The notes under the pieces are model-generated. The model saw nothing but the letters and a program-made list of their open reading frames with translations, had not been told where the DNA came from and did not search any database. A program made the position numbers and the translations under genes. 64,000 nt of DNA from the NCBI RefSeq assembly GCF_017745095.1, contig NZ_JAGHZZ010000003.1, forward strand, positions 248,001-312,000, written 5' to 3'. Origin of the DNA: Sporocytophaga sp. Lineage in GTDB: Bacteria; Bacteroidota; Bacteroidia; Cytophagales; Cytophagaceae. Of this stretch, positions 1-6,795 are shown piece by piece (within the stretch, counting starts at the first letter, position 1; each line of letters begins with the position of its first letter).

Positions 1-6
1 AACATT

Positions 7-486
7 ATGCAACAAACTCTTATGCTGGGACAAACCATGAAGATGGGGAATCTTGAAATAACAGCACTGTCAGCACAGATCAGACCTGTAAAATTTTTAT
101 TGGATCACACGCCTGGAGAAAAGTCGAGAGAATTAACCAGTGATGAACAATACTTTATTCTTACTTGCAAAATTGCCAACCAATGTAACCAGGAATTCTT
201 TTGTCCGAAGGAAAAGTTGTCATTAAAAGGAGACATAAGCGTACAAGATAATTTTGGAAACCAGATGCATGAATTGGCCATCCCGGATGGAATTACCACA
301 ATTGATGGAAATAACTATAAAAGCCTGCGTCCCGGAGAGACCAGAACCATGGAGTTTATTTGTGAAGTACCCTTAGTCTCACAAGCGGAGCGATTTCTTT
401 GGAAAATTAAATTGAACACAGATAACAGGAACACAGCAATGAATGCATATGTCCTTGTATCTAAAAAAGAGATTCTGAGAAAATAA
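7..486 (+). CDS. DUF4352-like protein, possibly 5'-truncated by window edge
   Basis: A 159-residue protein with the feel of a small beta-sandwich: alternating hydrophobic strands, a phrase resembling the 'initial Ig-like' DUF4352 domains (ILTCKIANQCNQEFF, then RPGETRTMEFICEVP). The reading frame is open through the first six bases of the window, so the true start may lie upstream and a signal peptide may be missing. No enzymatic motif is visible. It ends 65 bases before the stop of a doubtful minus-strand ORF and well before the arginine cluster, so no operon link can be claimed. Function unknown; the DUF4352 resemblance is from memory of the family and is weak. Confidence 0.6.
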   Translation: MQQTLMLGQTMKMGNLEITALSAQIRPVKFLLDHTPGEKSRELTSDEQYFILTCKIANQCNQEFFCPKEKLSLKGDISVQDNFGNQMHELAIPDGITTIDGNNYKSLRPGETRTMEFICEVPLVSQAERFLWKIKLNTDNRNTAMNAYVLVSKKEILRK

Positions 487-551
487 CAGCAAGATGGAAA
501 ATTTGAAGAAATCATTAAAGGAAATAAAAATTTAACCAGCTTTTAGGAACT

Positions 552-803
552 TCAGGTAAAGCAACATTGATAGGTGTTGATTCCAGAGCAACCTTTGTTC
601 ATTTTACCAAAGGTATATCGCTTATCATCCTTAGTATACAATTTATACCATTGAAGCTTTATAAAAGACTCGATAGTCCGCAAGAAGAAAGTAATTGATA
701 ATGAGAGGATCGTTATTGCTAAAATGTTAATATAAACAGTATTGCGATATTTAGCGTTATATTTTTGTAGATTTTCATTGAACTCTTTTTGAAAAATCTG
801 CAT
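552..803 (-). CDS. doubtful small membrane protein
   Basis: An 83-codon ORF with one hydrophobic stretch (about residues 25-42, YINILAITILSLSITFFL) followed by a basic and cysteine-containing tail. It is not recognised. Its start region overlaps the candidate promoter of the arginine leader on the other strand. Apart from this ORF, the 487-787 stretch shows nothing else that can be supported. It may be spurious or the relic of a larger gene. Confidence 0.2.
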   Translation of the reverse strand: MQIFQKEFNENLQKYNAKYRNTVYINILAITILSLSITFFLRTIESFIKLQWYKLYTKDDKRYTFGKMNKGCSGINTYQCCFT

Positions 804-818
804 TTTAACTTAAATTCG
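788..818 (+). promoter_or_regulatory. Bacteroidetes-type promoter for arginine cluster leader
   Basis: TTTG at 788-791, exactly 19 bases, then TAAATTCG at 811-818. This fits the established Bacteroidetes housekeeping promoter TTTG-N19-TAnnTTTG with one mismatch in the -7 box. The predicted transcript would start near 824, about 17 bases before the ATG of the 30-codon ORF at 841, and reads toward the GNAT and argG genes. The match is seen in sequence; activity is inferred. Confidence 0.5.
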
Positions 819-840
819 TGCTTTCTTTCATTAATAAGAA

Positions 841-933
841 ATGGTAAATACTTTTATATATTCTAACCTCATCTCTACTCCCACAACCATGGGTGCAGGA
901 AGAATTTTACCATTCAGGAACCCCAGGCCTTAG
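841..933 (+). CDS. candidate arginine leader peptide (30 codons)
   Basis: A short ORF starting ATG at 841, 17 bases after the predicted transcription start, and ending TAG at 931-933. Its C-terminus reads GAGRILPFRNPRP, so three of the last ten residues are arginine, coded AGA, AGG and AGG. It sits between a good Bacteroidetes promoter and the first gene of an arginine biosynthesis cluster. A perfect 8-bp hairpin follows 15 bases after its stop, and part of the coding sequence (902-911) can compete for the hairpin's 3' arm. This arrangement is typical of amino-acid leader peptides that control attenuation. No database match is claimed; the role is inferred from composition and position. Confidence 0.45.
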   Translation: MVNTFIYSNLISTPTTMGAGRILPFRNPRP

Positions 934-948
934 GCCGGTATACCTCTT

Positions 949-969
949 GAATTACCCATGTGGTAATTC
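949..969 (+). promoter_or_regulatory. leader hairpin downstream of the 30-codon ORF
   Basis: Perfect 8-bp stem GAATTACC (949-956) and GGTAATTC (962-969) with a 5-base loop. No uridine tract follows, so it is not a standard intrinsic terminator. The 3' arm can alternatively pair with the related GAATTTTACC at 902-911 inside the leader ORF. The palindrome GGTATACC at 937-944 lies between the two. Together these could form mutually exclusive structures controlled by ribosome position. Confidence 0.35.
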
Positions 970-1066
970 TGCTCTCAATTCACTTTACTCATTTTAAAAT
1001 TTAAAAAGGGCTTTGTAATAATAAGCCAGGGTTAGTTTTATTAATTTATTTATCTGAGCAGAAAAA

Positions 1067-1744
1067 ATGGCTGATTTTATTGTAACTATTGCTGGGGAAA
1101 AACATAAAGTTCTTGCAGAGGCAATCTGTAAAGAAATGGAAGAAAGTGCCAAGGCGCGTGGTACCGGTATAGCTAAGAGAAATCCTGAATATATAAAGAA
1201 AAAAATGGAAGAAGGCAAAGCCGTTATCGCCACCACTAAAGATGGTAGATTTGCCGGCTTTTGCTATATAGAAACCTGGTCTCATAATAAATATGTAGCC
1301 AATTCTGGTCTTATCGTATCGCCGGAATTCAGAAAAGAAGGCCTTGCGACCAAGATCAAAGAGAAGGCATTTGAGCTATCCAGAAAAAAATATCCTGACG
1401 CAAAGCTTTTCGGCCTTACGACAAGTGCTGCTGTCATGAAAATCAACTCTGAATTAGGTTACCGTCCGGTTACATTTTCAGAGCTTACAGATGATGAAAC
1501 CTTCTGGAAAGGTTGTCAAAGCTGCGTAAACTTTCAAATACTGGAAAGCAAGAATTACAAAAACTGTCTTTGCACAGGAATGCTTTACGATCCGGAAGAA
1601 AAGAATAAGAAAAAATGGGATTTTGTAAAAAAATCCAAACTCTACGAGCGTTTTCAAAGCCTAAAAAATCATAAGCTTCTCAAAGCTTTAAAGATGTCTT
1701 CAAAAGTATTGACTCTTTTTTCTACAGCAAAGGCGACAAATTAA
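1067..1744 (+). CDS. GNAT N-acyltransferase, probable N-acylglutamate synthase
   Basis: A 225-residue GCN5-related acyltransferase. The acetyl-CoA loop is visible in VSPEFRKEGLATKI (about residues 86-99). A C-terminal cysteine cluster follows, GCQSC then CLC, arranged CX2CX13CXC, which is not part of the basic GNAT fold. The gene heads a cluster that lacks argA and argJ, so it most likely makes the N-acetyl- or N-succinylglutamate that opens arginine synthesis; this is inferred from context and not proven by motif. Its stop codon lies in the loop of a terminator-like hairpin, 65 bases before argG. About 130 bases separate it from the candidate leader peptide. An unrelated GNAT role is possible. 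Confidence 0.8.
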   Translation: MADFIVTIAGEKHKVLAEAICKEMEESAKARGTGIAKRNPEYIKKKMEEGKAVIATTKDGRFAGFCYIETWSHNKYVANSGLIVSPEFRKEGLATKIKEKAFELSRKKYPDAKLFGLTTSAAVMKINSELGYRPVTFSELTDDETFWKGCQSCVNFQILESKNYKNCLCTGMLYDPEEKNKKKWDFVKKSKLYERFQSLKNHKLLKALKMSSKVLTLFSTAKATN

Positions 1745-1765
1745 TGTCGCCTTTGTCCTGTTTTT
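1728..1765 (+). terminator. hairpin overlapping the end of the GNAT gene
   Basis: An 11-bp stem: CAAAGGCGACA at 1728-1738 pairs with TGTCGCCTTTG at 1745-1755, loop AATTAA containing the TAA stop. A run of five T follows at 1761-1765. This is a good intrinsic terminator lying between the first gene and argG, so argG is expressed either by read-through or from its own start. Confidence 0.6.
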
Positions 1766-1809
1766 AAAATTTATCTTTAAATTTAAAGCTCAATTAAGCA
1801 TTTTCACTA

Positions 1810-2994
1810 ATGAGTAAGAAAGTAGTACTGGCTTTTAGCGGAGGGCTCGACACCTCCTATTGTGTAAAATATCTTTCAGAAGAGAAAGGTCTTGAGATTC
1901 ATTCCGCCATCGTCAATACAGGTGGTTTCACAAAGGAAGAGCTTAAAGAAATAGAAGCTAAAGCTTACAAATTGGGCGTAAAAACCCACGTTACCCTTGA
2001 TGTGGTTGACAAATTCTACAAAGATTGTGTTAAGTACCTCATATTCGGTAACATCCTAAAAAATAATACCTACCCTCTTTCAGTAAGTGCTGAACGTGTA
2101 TTTCAGGCAACTGCAATAGCCGATTATTGCAAGCAGGTAAATGCTGACTTTGTAGCTCATGGCAGTACGGGAGCAGGAAATGATCAGGTACGTTTTGACA
2201 TGATCTTTAATATTCTGATTCCTAACGTAGGTATCATCACTCCTATCAGAGACATGAAGCTTTCAAGAGAGGCTGAAATCGAATATCTGAAATCAAAAGG
2301 TGTTGTTTCTGACTGGACCAAAGCCGCTTACTCTATCAATAAAGGAATCTGGGGAACAAGTGTTGGAGGAAAAGAGACTCTTACATCAGGTCAATATCTT
2401 CCTGAAGCTGCATTCCCTACTCAGGTTACAAAAACTGCTGCAGAAGAAGTAGAGTTAACTTTTGAAAAAGGTGAACTTGTTGGTATTAATGGCCAGAAGC
2501 TTTCTCCTGTAGATGCTATTCTTAAATTGAATGACATCGCCGCTCCATTTGGAATCGGTAGAGATATTCACGTTGGTGACACTATCATCGGTATAAAAGG
2601 ACGTGTTGGCTTTGAAGCTGCAGCTCCAATGGTAATCATCAAAGCTCACCATACGCTTGAGAAGCATACTTTAACAAAATGGCAGACCTATTGGAAAGAG
2701 CAACTTTCCGGCTGGTATGGAAACTTTGTTCACGAAGGCCAATTCCTGGAGCCGGTTATGAGAAACATCGAGCAATTCCTTGATGATTCTCAAAAATTTG
2801 TTTCTGGTAAAGTGAAAGTATACCTTGCTCCATACAGATTCCATGTTATCGGTATAGAGTCTTCTCATGACCTTATGTCTTCTAAATTCGGAAGCTACGG
2901 TGAAATGAACAATGCATGGTCTGGTGAAGATGTGAAAGGTTTCTCTAAAATCTTCGGAAATCAGACGATGATTTTCCACAAAGTGAATAATTAA
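1810..2994 (+). CDS. argG: argininosuccinate synthase
   Basis: A 394-residue enzyme of normal family length. The N-terminal ATP-pyrophosphatase loop AFSGGLDTSYC (residues 8-18) is the diagnostic signature. It joins citrulline and aspartate using ATP, giving argininosuccinate, AMP and pyrophosphate, in the cytoplasm; argH in the same cluster takes the product. The start ATG at 1810 places the pyrophosphatase loop at the usual distance. It lies downstream of the GNAT hairpin terminator and is followed by a 256-base gap with REP-like repeats before argC. No defect seen. Confidence 0.97.
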   Translation: MSKKVVLAFSGGLDTSYCVKYLSEEKGLEIHSAIVNTGGFTKEELKEIEAKAYKLGVKTHVTLDVVDKFYKDCVKYLIFGNILKNNTYPLSVSAERVFQATAIADYCKQVNADFVAHGSTGAGNDQVRFDMIFNILIPNVGIITPIRDMKLSREAEIEYLKSKGVVSDWTKAAYSINKGIWGTSVGGKETLTSGQYLPEAAFPTQVTKTAAEEVELTFEKGELVGINGQKLSPVDAILKLNDIAAPFGIGRDIHVGDTIIGIKGRVGFEAAAPMVIIKAHHTLEKHTLTKWQTYWKEQLSGWYGNFVHEGQFLEPVMRNIEQFLDDSQKFVSGKVKVYLAPYRFHVIGIESSHDLMSSKFGSYGEMNNAWSGEDVKGFSKIFGNQTMIFHKVNN

Positions 2995-2995
2995 G

Positions 2996-3034
2996 CTGGA
3001 AGCGAAAAGCTTAAAGCCGAAAGGTAAAAGCTAA
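2996..3034 (+). repeat. heptanucleotide-period array after argG
   Basis: Immediately after the argG stop the sequence falls into 7-base units of the form AAAGCTT, AAAGCCG, AAAGGTA, AAAGCTA. A related array lies at 3183-3235, just before argC, with units such as AAAGCTT and AAAGCTA and their complements. Similar arrays recur in other gaps of this cluster. Confidence 0.6.
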
Positions 3035-3042
3035 TAGTGCCT

Positions 3043-3147
3043 GTGGTGTCGGCTCTTTCGAGCCGACACTTCGTTCCATAACGAAAGAGATGGGATTGAA
3101 TCAGGTAATCAGATTTAAACGTGTCATGTCGAAAGACCTGACACCAC
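3043..3147. repeat. pair of inverted REP-like hairpins
   Basis: Two 27-base copies in opposite orientation, 3043-3069 and 3121-3147, match at 22 of 27 positions. Each folds on itself: the first has a perfect 10-bp stem GTGTCGGCTC / GAGCCGACAC with loop TTTC, the second a near-perfect equivalent. Four of the five differences are two compensating base-pair changes, so the hairpin is what is conserved. This is the form of a dispersed REP/BIME-type element; it could also stabilise or end the argG transcript. Confidence 0.6.
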
Positions 3148-3250
3148 ATAAAGTCAGAGGTCATTTATAATAAATCATTTTAAAGCTTAAAGCTAAAACT
3201 GAATAAAAACTCTTTCAGCTTTTTGCTTTAAGCTTTACGTTTTTAAAATC

Positions 3251-4222
3251 ATGAAAAAGATTAAAGTAGGAATTGTCGGTGCTGCCGGATACACAGGTGG
3301 TGAACTTTTAAGAATCCTTGTCTTCCATCCTTCTGTTGAAATTGCTTTTGTACACAGCAACAGTAACGCTGGAAATCTGATCTCTCAGGTTCATACTGAC
3401 CTTCTAGGCGTTACTGATCTGAAATTTTCTTCTACACTATCTGACGCAATTGATGTTTTATTTCTTTGCGTGGGTCATGGCGACGCATCCAAATTCCTTG
3501 CAGAAAACAAGATTGCATCAACAATCAAAATAATTGACCTTAGCCAGGATTTCCGTATCGCTAAAGAAGGCAACGACTTTATCTACGGATTACCAGAACT
3601 TCAGAGAGAGAAGATCAAAAAAGGACATCATATTGCGAACCCAGGCTGCTTCGCAACATGTATTCAGCTTGGTCTCCTTCCTCTTGCTTTAAAAGGTTTG
3701 ATTCAGGACGAAGTTCATATTTCTGCTATAACAGGTTCTACAGGAGCAGGCCAAAGTCTTTCTGCAACTTCTCACTTTAGCTGGAGAAACAACAACATGT
3801 CTATTTACAAGGCTTTTAATCACCAGCATTTAAAAGAAATCAAACAGAGCTTAAGAATACTTCAGCCAGGAATGGATAAGGCGATCAACTTTATTCCTTT
3901 CCGTGGTGACTTTACAAGAGGCATATTCGCCACACTTCATGTGAAGTCAACTTTGACTCAGGAAGAAGCTTATGCTATATATGAGAACTATTATGCCTCA
4001 CATCCCTTTACTCATGTAAGCAAAGTAAATCCGGATCTAAAACAAGTTGTGAACACTAACAATACAATCATCTACATCGAAAAGCATGATAACTATCTGC
4101 TGATCGTGAGCATGATTGACAATCTTCTAAAGGGGGCTTCAGGACAAGCAGTTCAGAATATGAACTTATTGTTTGGGCTGGACGAAACGGAAGGATTAAG
4201 ACTAAAGGCAGCAGCCTTCTGA
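3251..4222 (+). CDS. argC: N-acyl-gamma-glutamyl-phosphate reductase
   Basis: A 323-residue protein. The Rossmann NADP loop is GAAGYTGGEL (residues 10-19) and the catalytic cysteine is Cys133 in NPGCFATC. It reduces N-acylglutamyl phosphate, made by ArgB, to the semialdehyde used by ArgD. The acyl group may be acetyl or succinyl. It belongs to the short, type-1 ArgC family by length. It is followed, 34 bases on, by a four-helix-bundle gene that separates it from argD. No defect seen. Confidence 0.95.
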   Translation: MKKIKVGIVGAAGYTGGELLRILVFHPSVEIAFVHSNSNAGNLISQVHTDLLGVTDLKFSSTLSDAIDVLFLCVGHGDASKFLAENKIASTIKIIDLSQDFRIAKEGNDFIYGLPELQREKIKKGHHIANPGCFATCIQLGLLPLALKGLIQDEVHISAITGSTGAGQSLSATSHFSWRNNNMSIYKAFNHQHLKEIKQSLRILQPGMDKAINFIPFRGDFTRGIFATLHVKSTLTQEEAYAIYENYYASHPFTHVSKVNPDLKQVVNTNNTIIYIEKHDNYLLIVSMIDNLLKGASGQAVQNMNLLFGLDETEGLRLKAAAF

Positions 4223-4227
4223 GTTTT

Positions 4228-4252
4228 AAGTTATAAGTTGTAAGTTATAAGT
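4228..4252 (+). repeat. left inverted repeat, three heptamers, flanking the four-helix-bundle gene
   Basis: Built of AAGTTAT, AAGTTGT, AAGTTAT and a terminal AAGT. It starts five bases after the argC stop. Its reverse complement matches the array at 4618-4642 at 23 of 25 positions, the two units being permuted. Confidence 0.7.
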
Positions 4253-4256
4253 AATT

Positions 4257-4616
4257 ATGCAAGACTATAAGGAATTAATAGTGTGGCAAAAAGCTCATAG
4301 TTTAACGCTTAAAATCTATAAAGCTACTGAAGTCTTTCCCAAATCGGAATTATTCAATCTTGTAAGTCAATTGAGGCGAGCTGGGGCATCAATTCCTTGT
4401 AATATAGCGGAAGGCTGTGGAAGGCGCACCAATGCTGACTTCGCAAATTTTCTGCAAATATCTTTGGGATCTGCTAATGAAACTGAATATTTATTACTCC
4501 TTTCAAAGGATTTGAAATACCTGACTCAAGATTTATTTGAAGAATTGAACCAGGAAGTTAATGAGGTAAAAGCCATGCTTATTTCTTTTATTAAAAAGGT
4601 AAGGCAAACTACTTAA
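4257..4616 (+). CDS. four-helix-bundle protein (23S rRNA IVS / S23 type)
   Basis: A 119-residue protein of the family first seen encoded in intervening sequences of 23S rRNA and also related to the Avd accessory protein of diversity-generating retroelements. The hallmark phrases are YKELIVWQKAH at the N-terminus, FPKSELFNLVSQLRRAGASIPCNIAEG in the middle (shown in the family) and the helix-rich C-terminus. Its role is unknown, though family members form pentameric helical bundles. Here it sits between argC and argD with no metabolic connection, and it is bracketed on both sides by inverted heptamer arrays, which suggests insertion as a unit. No reverse transcriptase or rRNA is nearby. Confidence 0.9.
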   Translation: MQDYKELIVWQKAHSLTLKIYKATEVFPKSELFNLVSQLRRAGASIPCNIAEGCGRRTNADFANFLQISLGSANETEYLLLLSKDLKYLTQDLFEELNQEVNEVKAMLISFIKKVRQTT

Positions 4617-4617
4617 T

Positions 4618-4642
4618 ACTTATAACTTATAACTTACAACTT
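4618..4642 (+). repeat. right inverted repeat, three heptamers, flanking the four-helix-bundle gene
   Basis: Reads ACTTATA, ACTTATA, ACTTACA then ACTT, the inverted counterpart of 4228-4252. It ends four bases before the argD ATG, so it also occupies the argD ribosome-binding region. Confidence 0.7.
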
Positions 4643-4646
4643 AAGT

Positions 4647-5786
4647 ATGAAACTATTCGACGTCTATCCTCTCCTTAATGTGGAGCCTGTAAAAGCTCAG
4701 GGAATCAAGCTTTGGGACAAACAAGGTAACGAATACCTGGACCTTTATGGCGGTCATGCCGTTATTTCTATCGGTCATACGCATCCACATTATGTAAAAA
4801 AGATTACTGAACAGTTAAATAACATTGCCTTTTATTCCAACTCTGTTGTAATATCTGTGCAACGTGAACTTGCTGAAAAACTAGGTAAGCTTTCTGGATA
4901 CGACAATTACGACCTTTTCCTTGTAAACTCAGGAGCGGAGGCAAATGAGAACGCTTTGAAACTTGCTTCTTTCCATACAGGAAGAAAAAAAATCATCAGC
5001 TTCAGCAAGAGCTTCCATGGTAGAACTTCTCTTGCAGTTGCTGCTACTGACGGTAGCTCTATGCAAGCTCCGGTAAATAAAACTGAAAATATTCAATTCC
5101 TTCCTTTCAATGATATTGAGGCATTTGAAAAGAACATGAATGAAGATGTTGCAGCTGTTATCATCGAAGGAATACAAGGTGTTGGAGGCGTGCAGATTCC
5201 AAGTACTCCTTTCCTTAAAAAGATAGATGAACTTTGTAAAAAATTCAAAGCCGTTTTAATCCTTGATGAAGTGCAGTCTGGATACGGAAGAAGCGGTAAA
5301 TTCTTCGCACATCAGTATTCAGGAGTAAAAGCGGACCTTATCACAGTTGCCAAAGGAATGGGTAATGGATTCCCTATCGCAGGTGTATTGATCAGTCCTG
5401 AATTCAAAGCTGTACATGGAATGCTTGGCACAACTTTCGGTGGAAATCATTTAGCATGTGCGGCTGGTATTGCAGTGCTGGATGTGATTAAAGATGAAAA
5501 CCTTCTTTCAAATTCAGAAAACATAGGTAATTACCTTATGACTGAATTGAAAAAGGTATCCGGAGTAAAAGAAATAAGAGGTCTTGGATTAATGATTGGT
5601 GTTGAACTTGAAATTCCTTGCGCTGGCGTGAGAAATTCACTTCTTGACGATCACAAAATATTCACAGGATCATCTTCTGACAAAAATACGATGAGAATAC
5701 TTCCTGCTTTAAATATCACTAAAGAAGAAGCAGACTTATTCTTAAAAGCTTTCAAATCTGTAATGTCTAAAATGCTTGTTAAATAA
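4647..5786 (+). CDS. argD: N-acyl-ornithine aminotransferase
   Basis: A 379-residue class III PLP aminotransferase. Visible are the PLP phosphate-binding NSGAEANENALK (residues 94-105), the aspartate pair LDEVQSGYGRSG (Asp207, Glu208) and the Schiff-base lysine Lys236 in TVAKGMGNGFP. It transfers an amino group from glutamate to N-acylglutamate semialdehyde. The TAA stop touches the ATG of the transcarbamylase with no gap, so the two are probably translationally coupled. Length and motifs are normal. Whether acetyl or succinyl substrates are used cannot be read from ArgD alone. Confidence 0.94.
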   Translation: MKLFDVYPLLNVEPVKAQGIKLWDKQGNEYLDLYGGHAVISIGHTHPHYVKKITEQLNNIAFYSNSVVISVQRELAEKLGKLSGYDNYDLFLVNSGAEANENALKLASFHTGRKKIISFSKSFHGRTSLAVAATDGSSMQAPVNKTENIQFLPFNDIEAFEKNMNEDVAAVIIEGIQGVGGVQIPSTPFLKKIDELCKKFKAVLILDEVQSGYGRSGKFFAHQYSGVKADLITVAKGMGNGFPIAGVLISPEFKAVHGMLGTTFGGNHLACAAGIAVLDVIKDENLLSNSENIGNYLMTELKKVSGVKEIRGLGLMIGVELEIPCAGVRNSLLDDHKIFTGSSSDKNTMRILPALNITKEEADLFLKAFKSVMSKMLVK

Positions 5787-6743
5787 ATGAGAAATTTTAC
5801 CTCTGTTCATGATGTAGATGATGTAACAGCTCTTGTCAACCTTGCACTTGAACTTAAGCACGATCCATTAAAGCATGCGAATCTCGGTCGGAATAAAACC
5901 CTTGGCCTGATATTCTTCAACCCAAGTCTAAGAACACGTTTGAGCACTCAAAAGGCTGCTCATAACCTTACTCTAAGGGTTATGGACATGAACGTTGGTC
6001 AGGATAGCTGGAATCTTGAGATCAGAGATAATGTGGTGATGGACGGAGATACTAGCGAGCATATTAAAGAAGCAGCTGCTGTAATAGGTCAATATTGCGA
6101 TATTATTGGTATCAGATCATTCCCAAGCCTTAATGATAAGGATACAGATTACAAAGAAGAAGTTATACAGAAATTTATAACCTATTCAGGAGTTCCAGTA
6201 GTAAGCCTTGAATCTGCAACGCGTCATCCGTTGCAGTCTCTTGCTGATTTGATCACGATTAATGAACTTAAAAAAACAGCAAGACCAAAAGTAGTGCTTA
6301 CATGGGCAGCTCATCCTAAGGCGCTTCCTCAAGCAGTTCCTAATTCATTTGCGGAATGGATGAATCATCCGGCTGCCAATGTAGACCTTGTAATTACACA
6401 TCCCGAGGGGTATGAGCTAGATCCTAAATTTACACAAGGAGCTAAGATTACCTATAATCAAAATGAGGCTCTTGAAGGTGCAGACTTTGTATATGCAAAG
6501 AACTGGTCTTCATATAAGTACTATGGTAATATCATTTCCAAAGATAAAAGCTGGATGATCAGCCCTGAGAAAATGAAGCTTACCAATCAGGCTAAATTCA
6601 TGCACTGCCTGCCTGTAAGAAGAAATGTCATTGTTTCTGATGCGGTAATAGATAGCCCGAACTCCGTTGTGATCCAGCAGGCTGGCAACAGGGTATGGTC
6701 TGCGCAGGCTGTACTGAAAAAAATATTAGAGGATAATTTTTAA
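5787..6743 (+). CDS. argF': N-acyl-ornithine transcarbamylase (SOTCase/AOTCase type)
   Basis: A 318-residue transcarbamylase matching the N-succinyl-L-ornithine transcarbamylase of Bacteroides in layout: carbamoyl-phosphate loop SLRTRLST (residues 47-54), HPLQSLADL, and HCLPVRRN near the C-terminus. It carbamoylates N-acyl-ornithine, so citrulline is formed in acylated form and must be released by the M20 deacylase downstream. In the literature the residue at position 90 sets acyl choice: Pro in the succinyl enzyme of B. fragilis, Glu in the acetyl enzyme of Xanthomonas. Here it is Ser90 (DGDTSEH, codon 6054-6056), so the substrate is uncertain. Abuts argD with no spacer. Confidence 0.93.
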   Translation: MRNFTSVHDVDDVTALVNLALELKHDPLKHANLGRNKTLGLIFFNPSLRTRLSTQKAAHNLTLRVMDMNVGQDSWNLEIRDNVVMDGDTSEHIKEAAAVIGQYCDIIGIRSFPSLNDKDTDYKEEVIQKFITYSGVPVVSLESATRHPLQSLADLITINELKKTARPKVVLTWAAHPKALPQAVPNSFAEWMNHPAANVDLVITHPEGYELDPKFTQGAKITYNQNEALEGADFVYAKNWSSYKYYGNIISKDKSWMISPEKMKLTNQAKFMHCLPVRRNVIVSDAVIDSPNSVVIQQAGNRVWSAQAVLKKILEDNF

Positions 6744-6762
6744 AAGTAATAAGCTGAGTTCT

Positions 6763-6793
6763 TAAAACTTACAACTTATCACTTAAAACTTAA
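6763..6793 (+). repeat. heptamer array upstream of argB
   Basis: Consecutive 7-base units ACTTACA, ACTTATC, ACTTAAA, ACTTAAC ending at the argB start. They are of the same kind as the arrays around the four-helix-bundle gene but without a partner in inverted orientation at this gap. Confidence 0.5.
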
Positions 6794-6795
6794 CG

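Noticed and set aside
841-969. Typical intrinsic terminator in the arginine leader
   Set aside because: The 8-bp hairpin at 949-969 is not followed by a T-run, so classical transcription attenuation is not claimed; the leader idea rests on the arginine codons and position.
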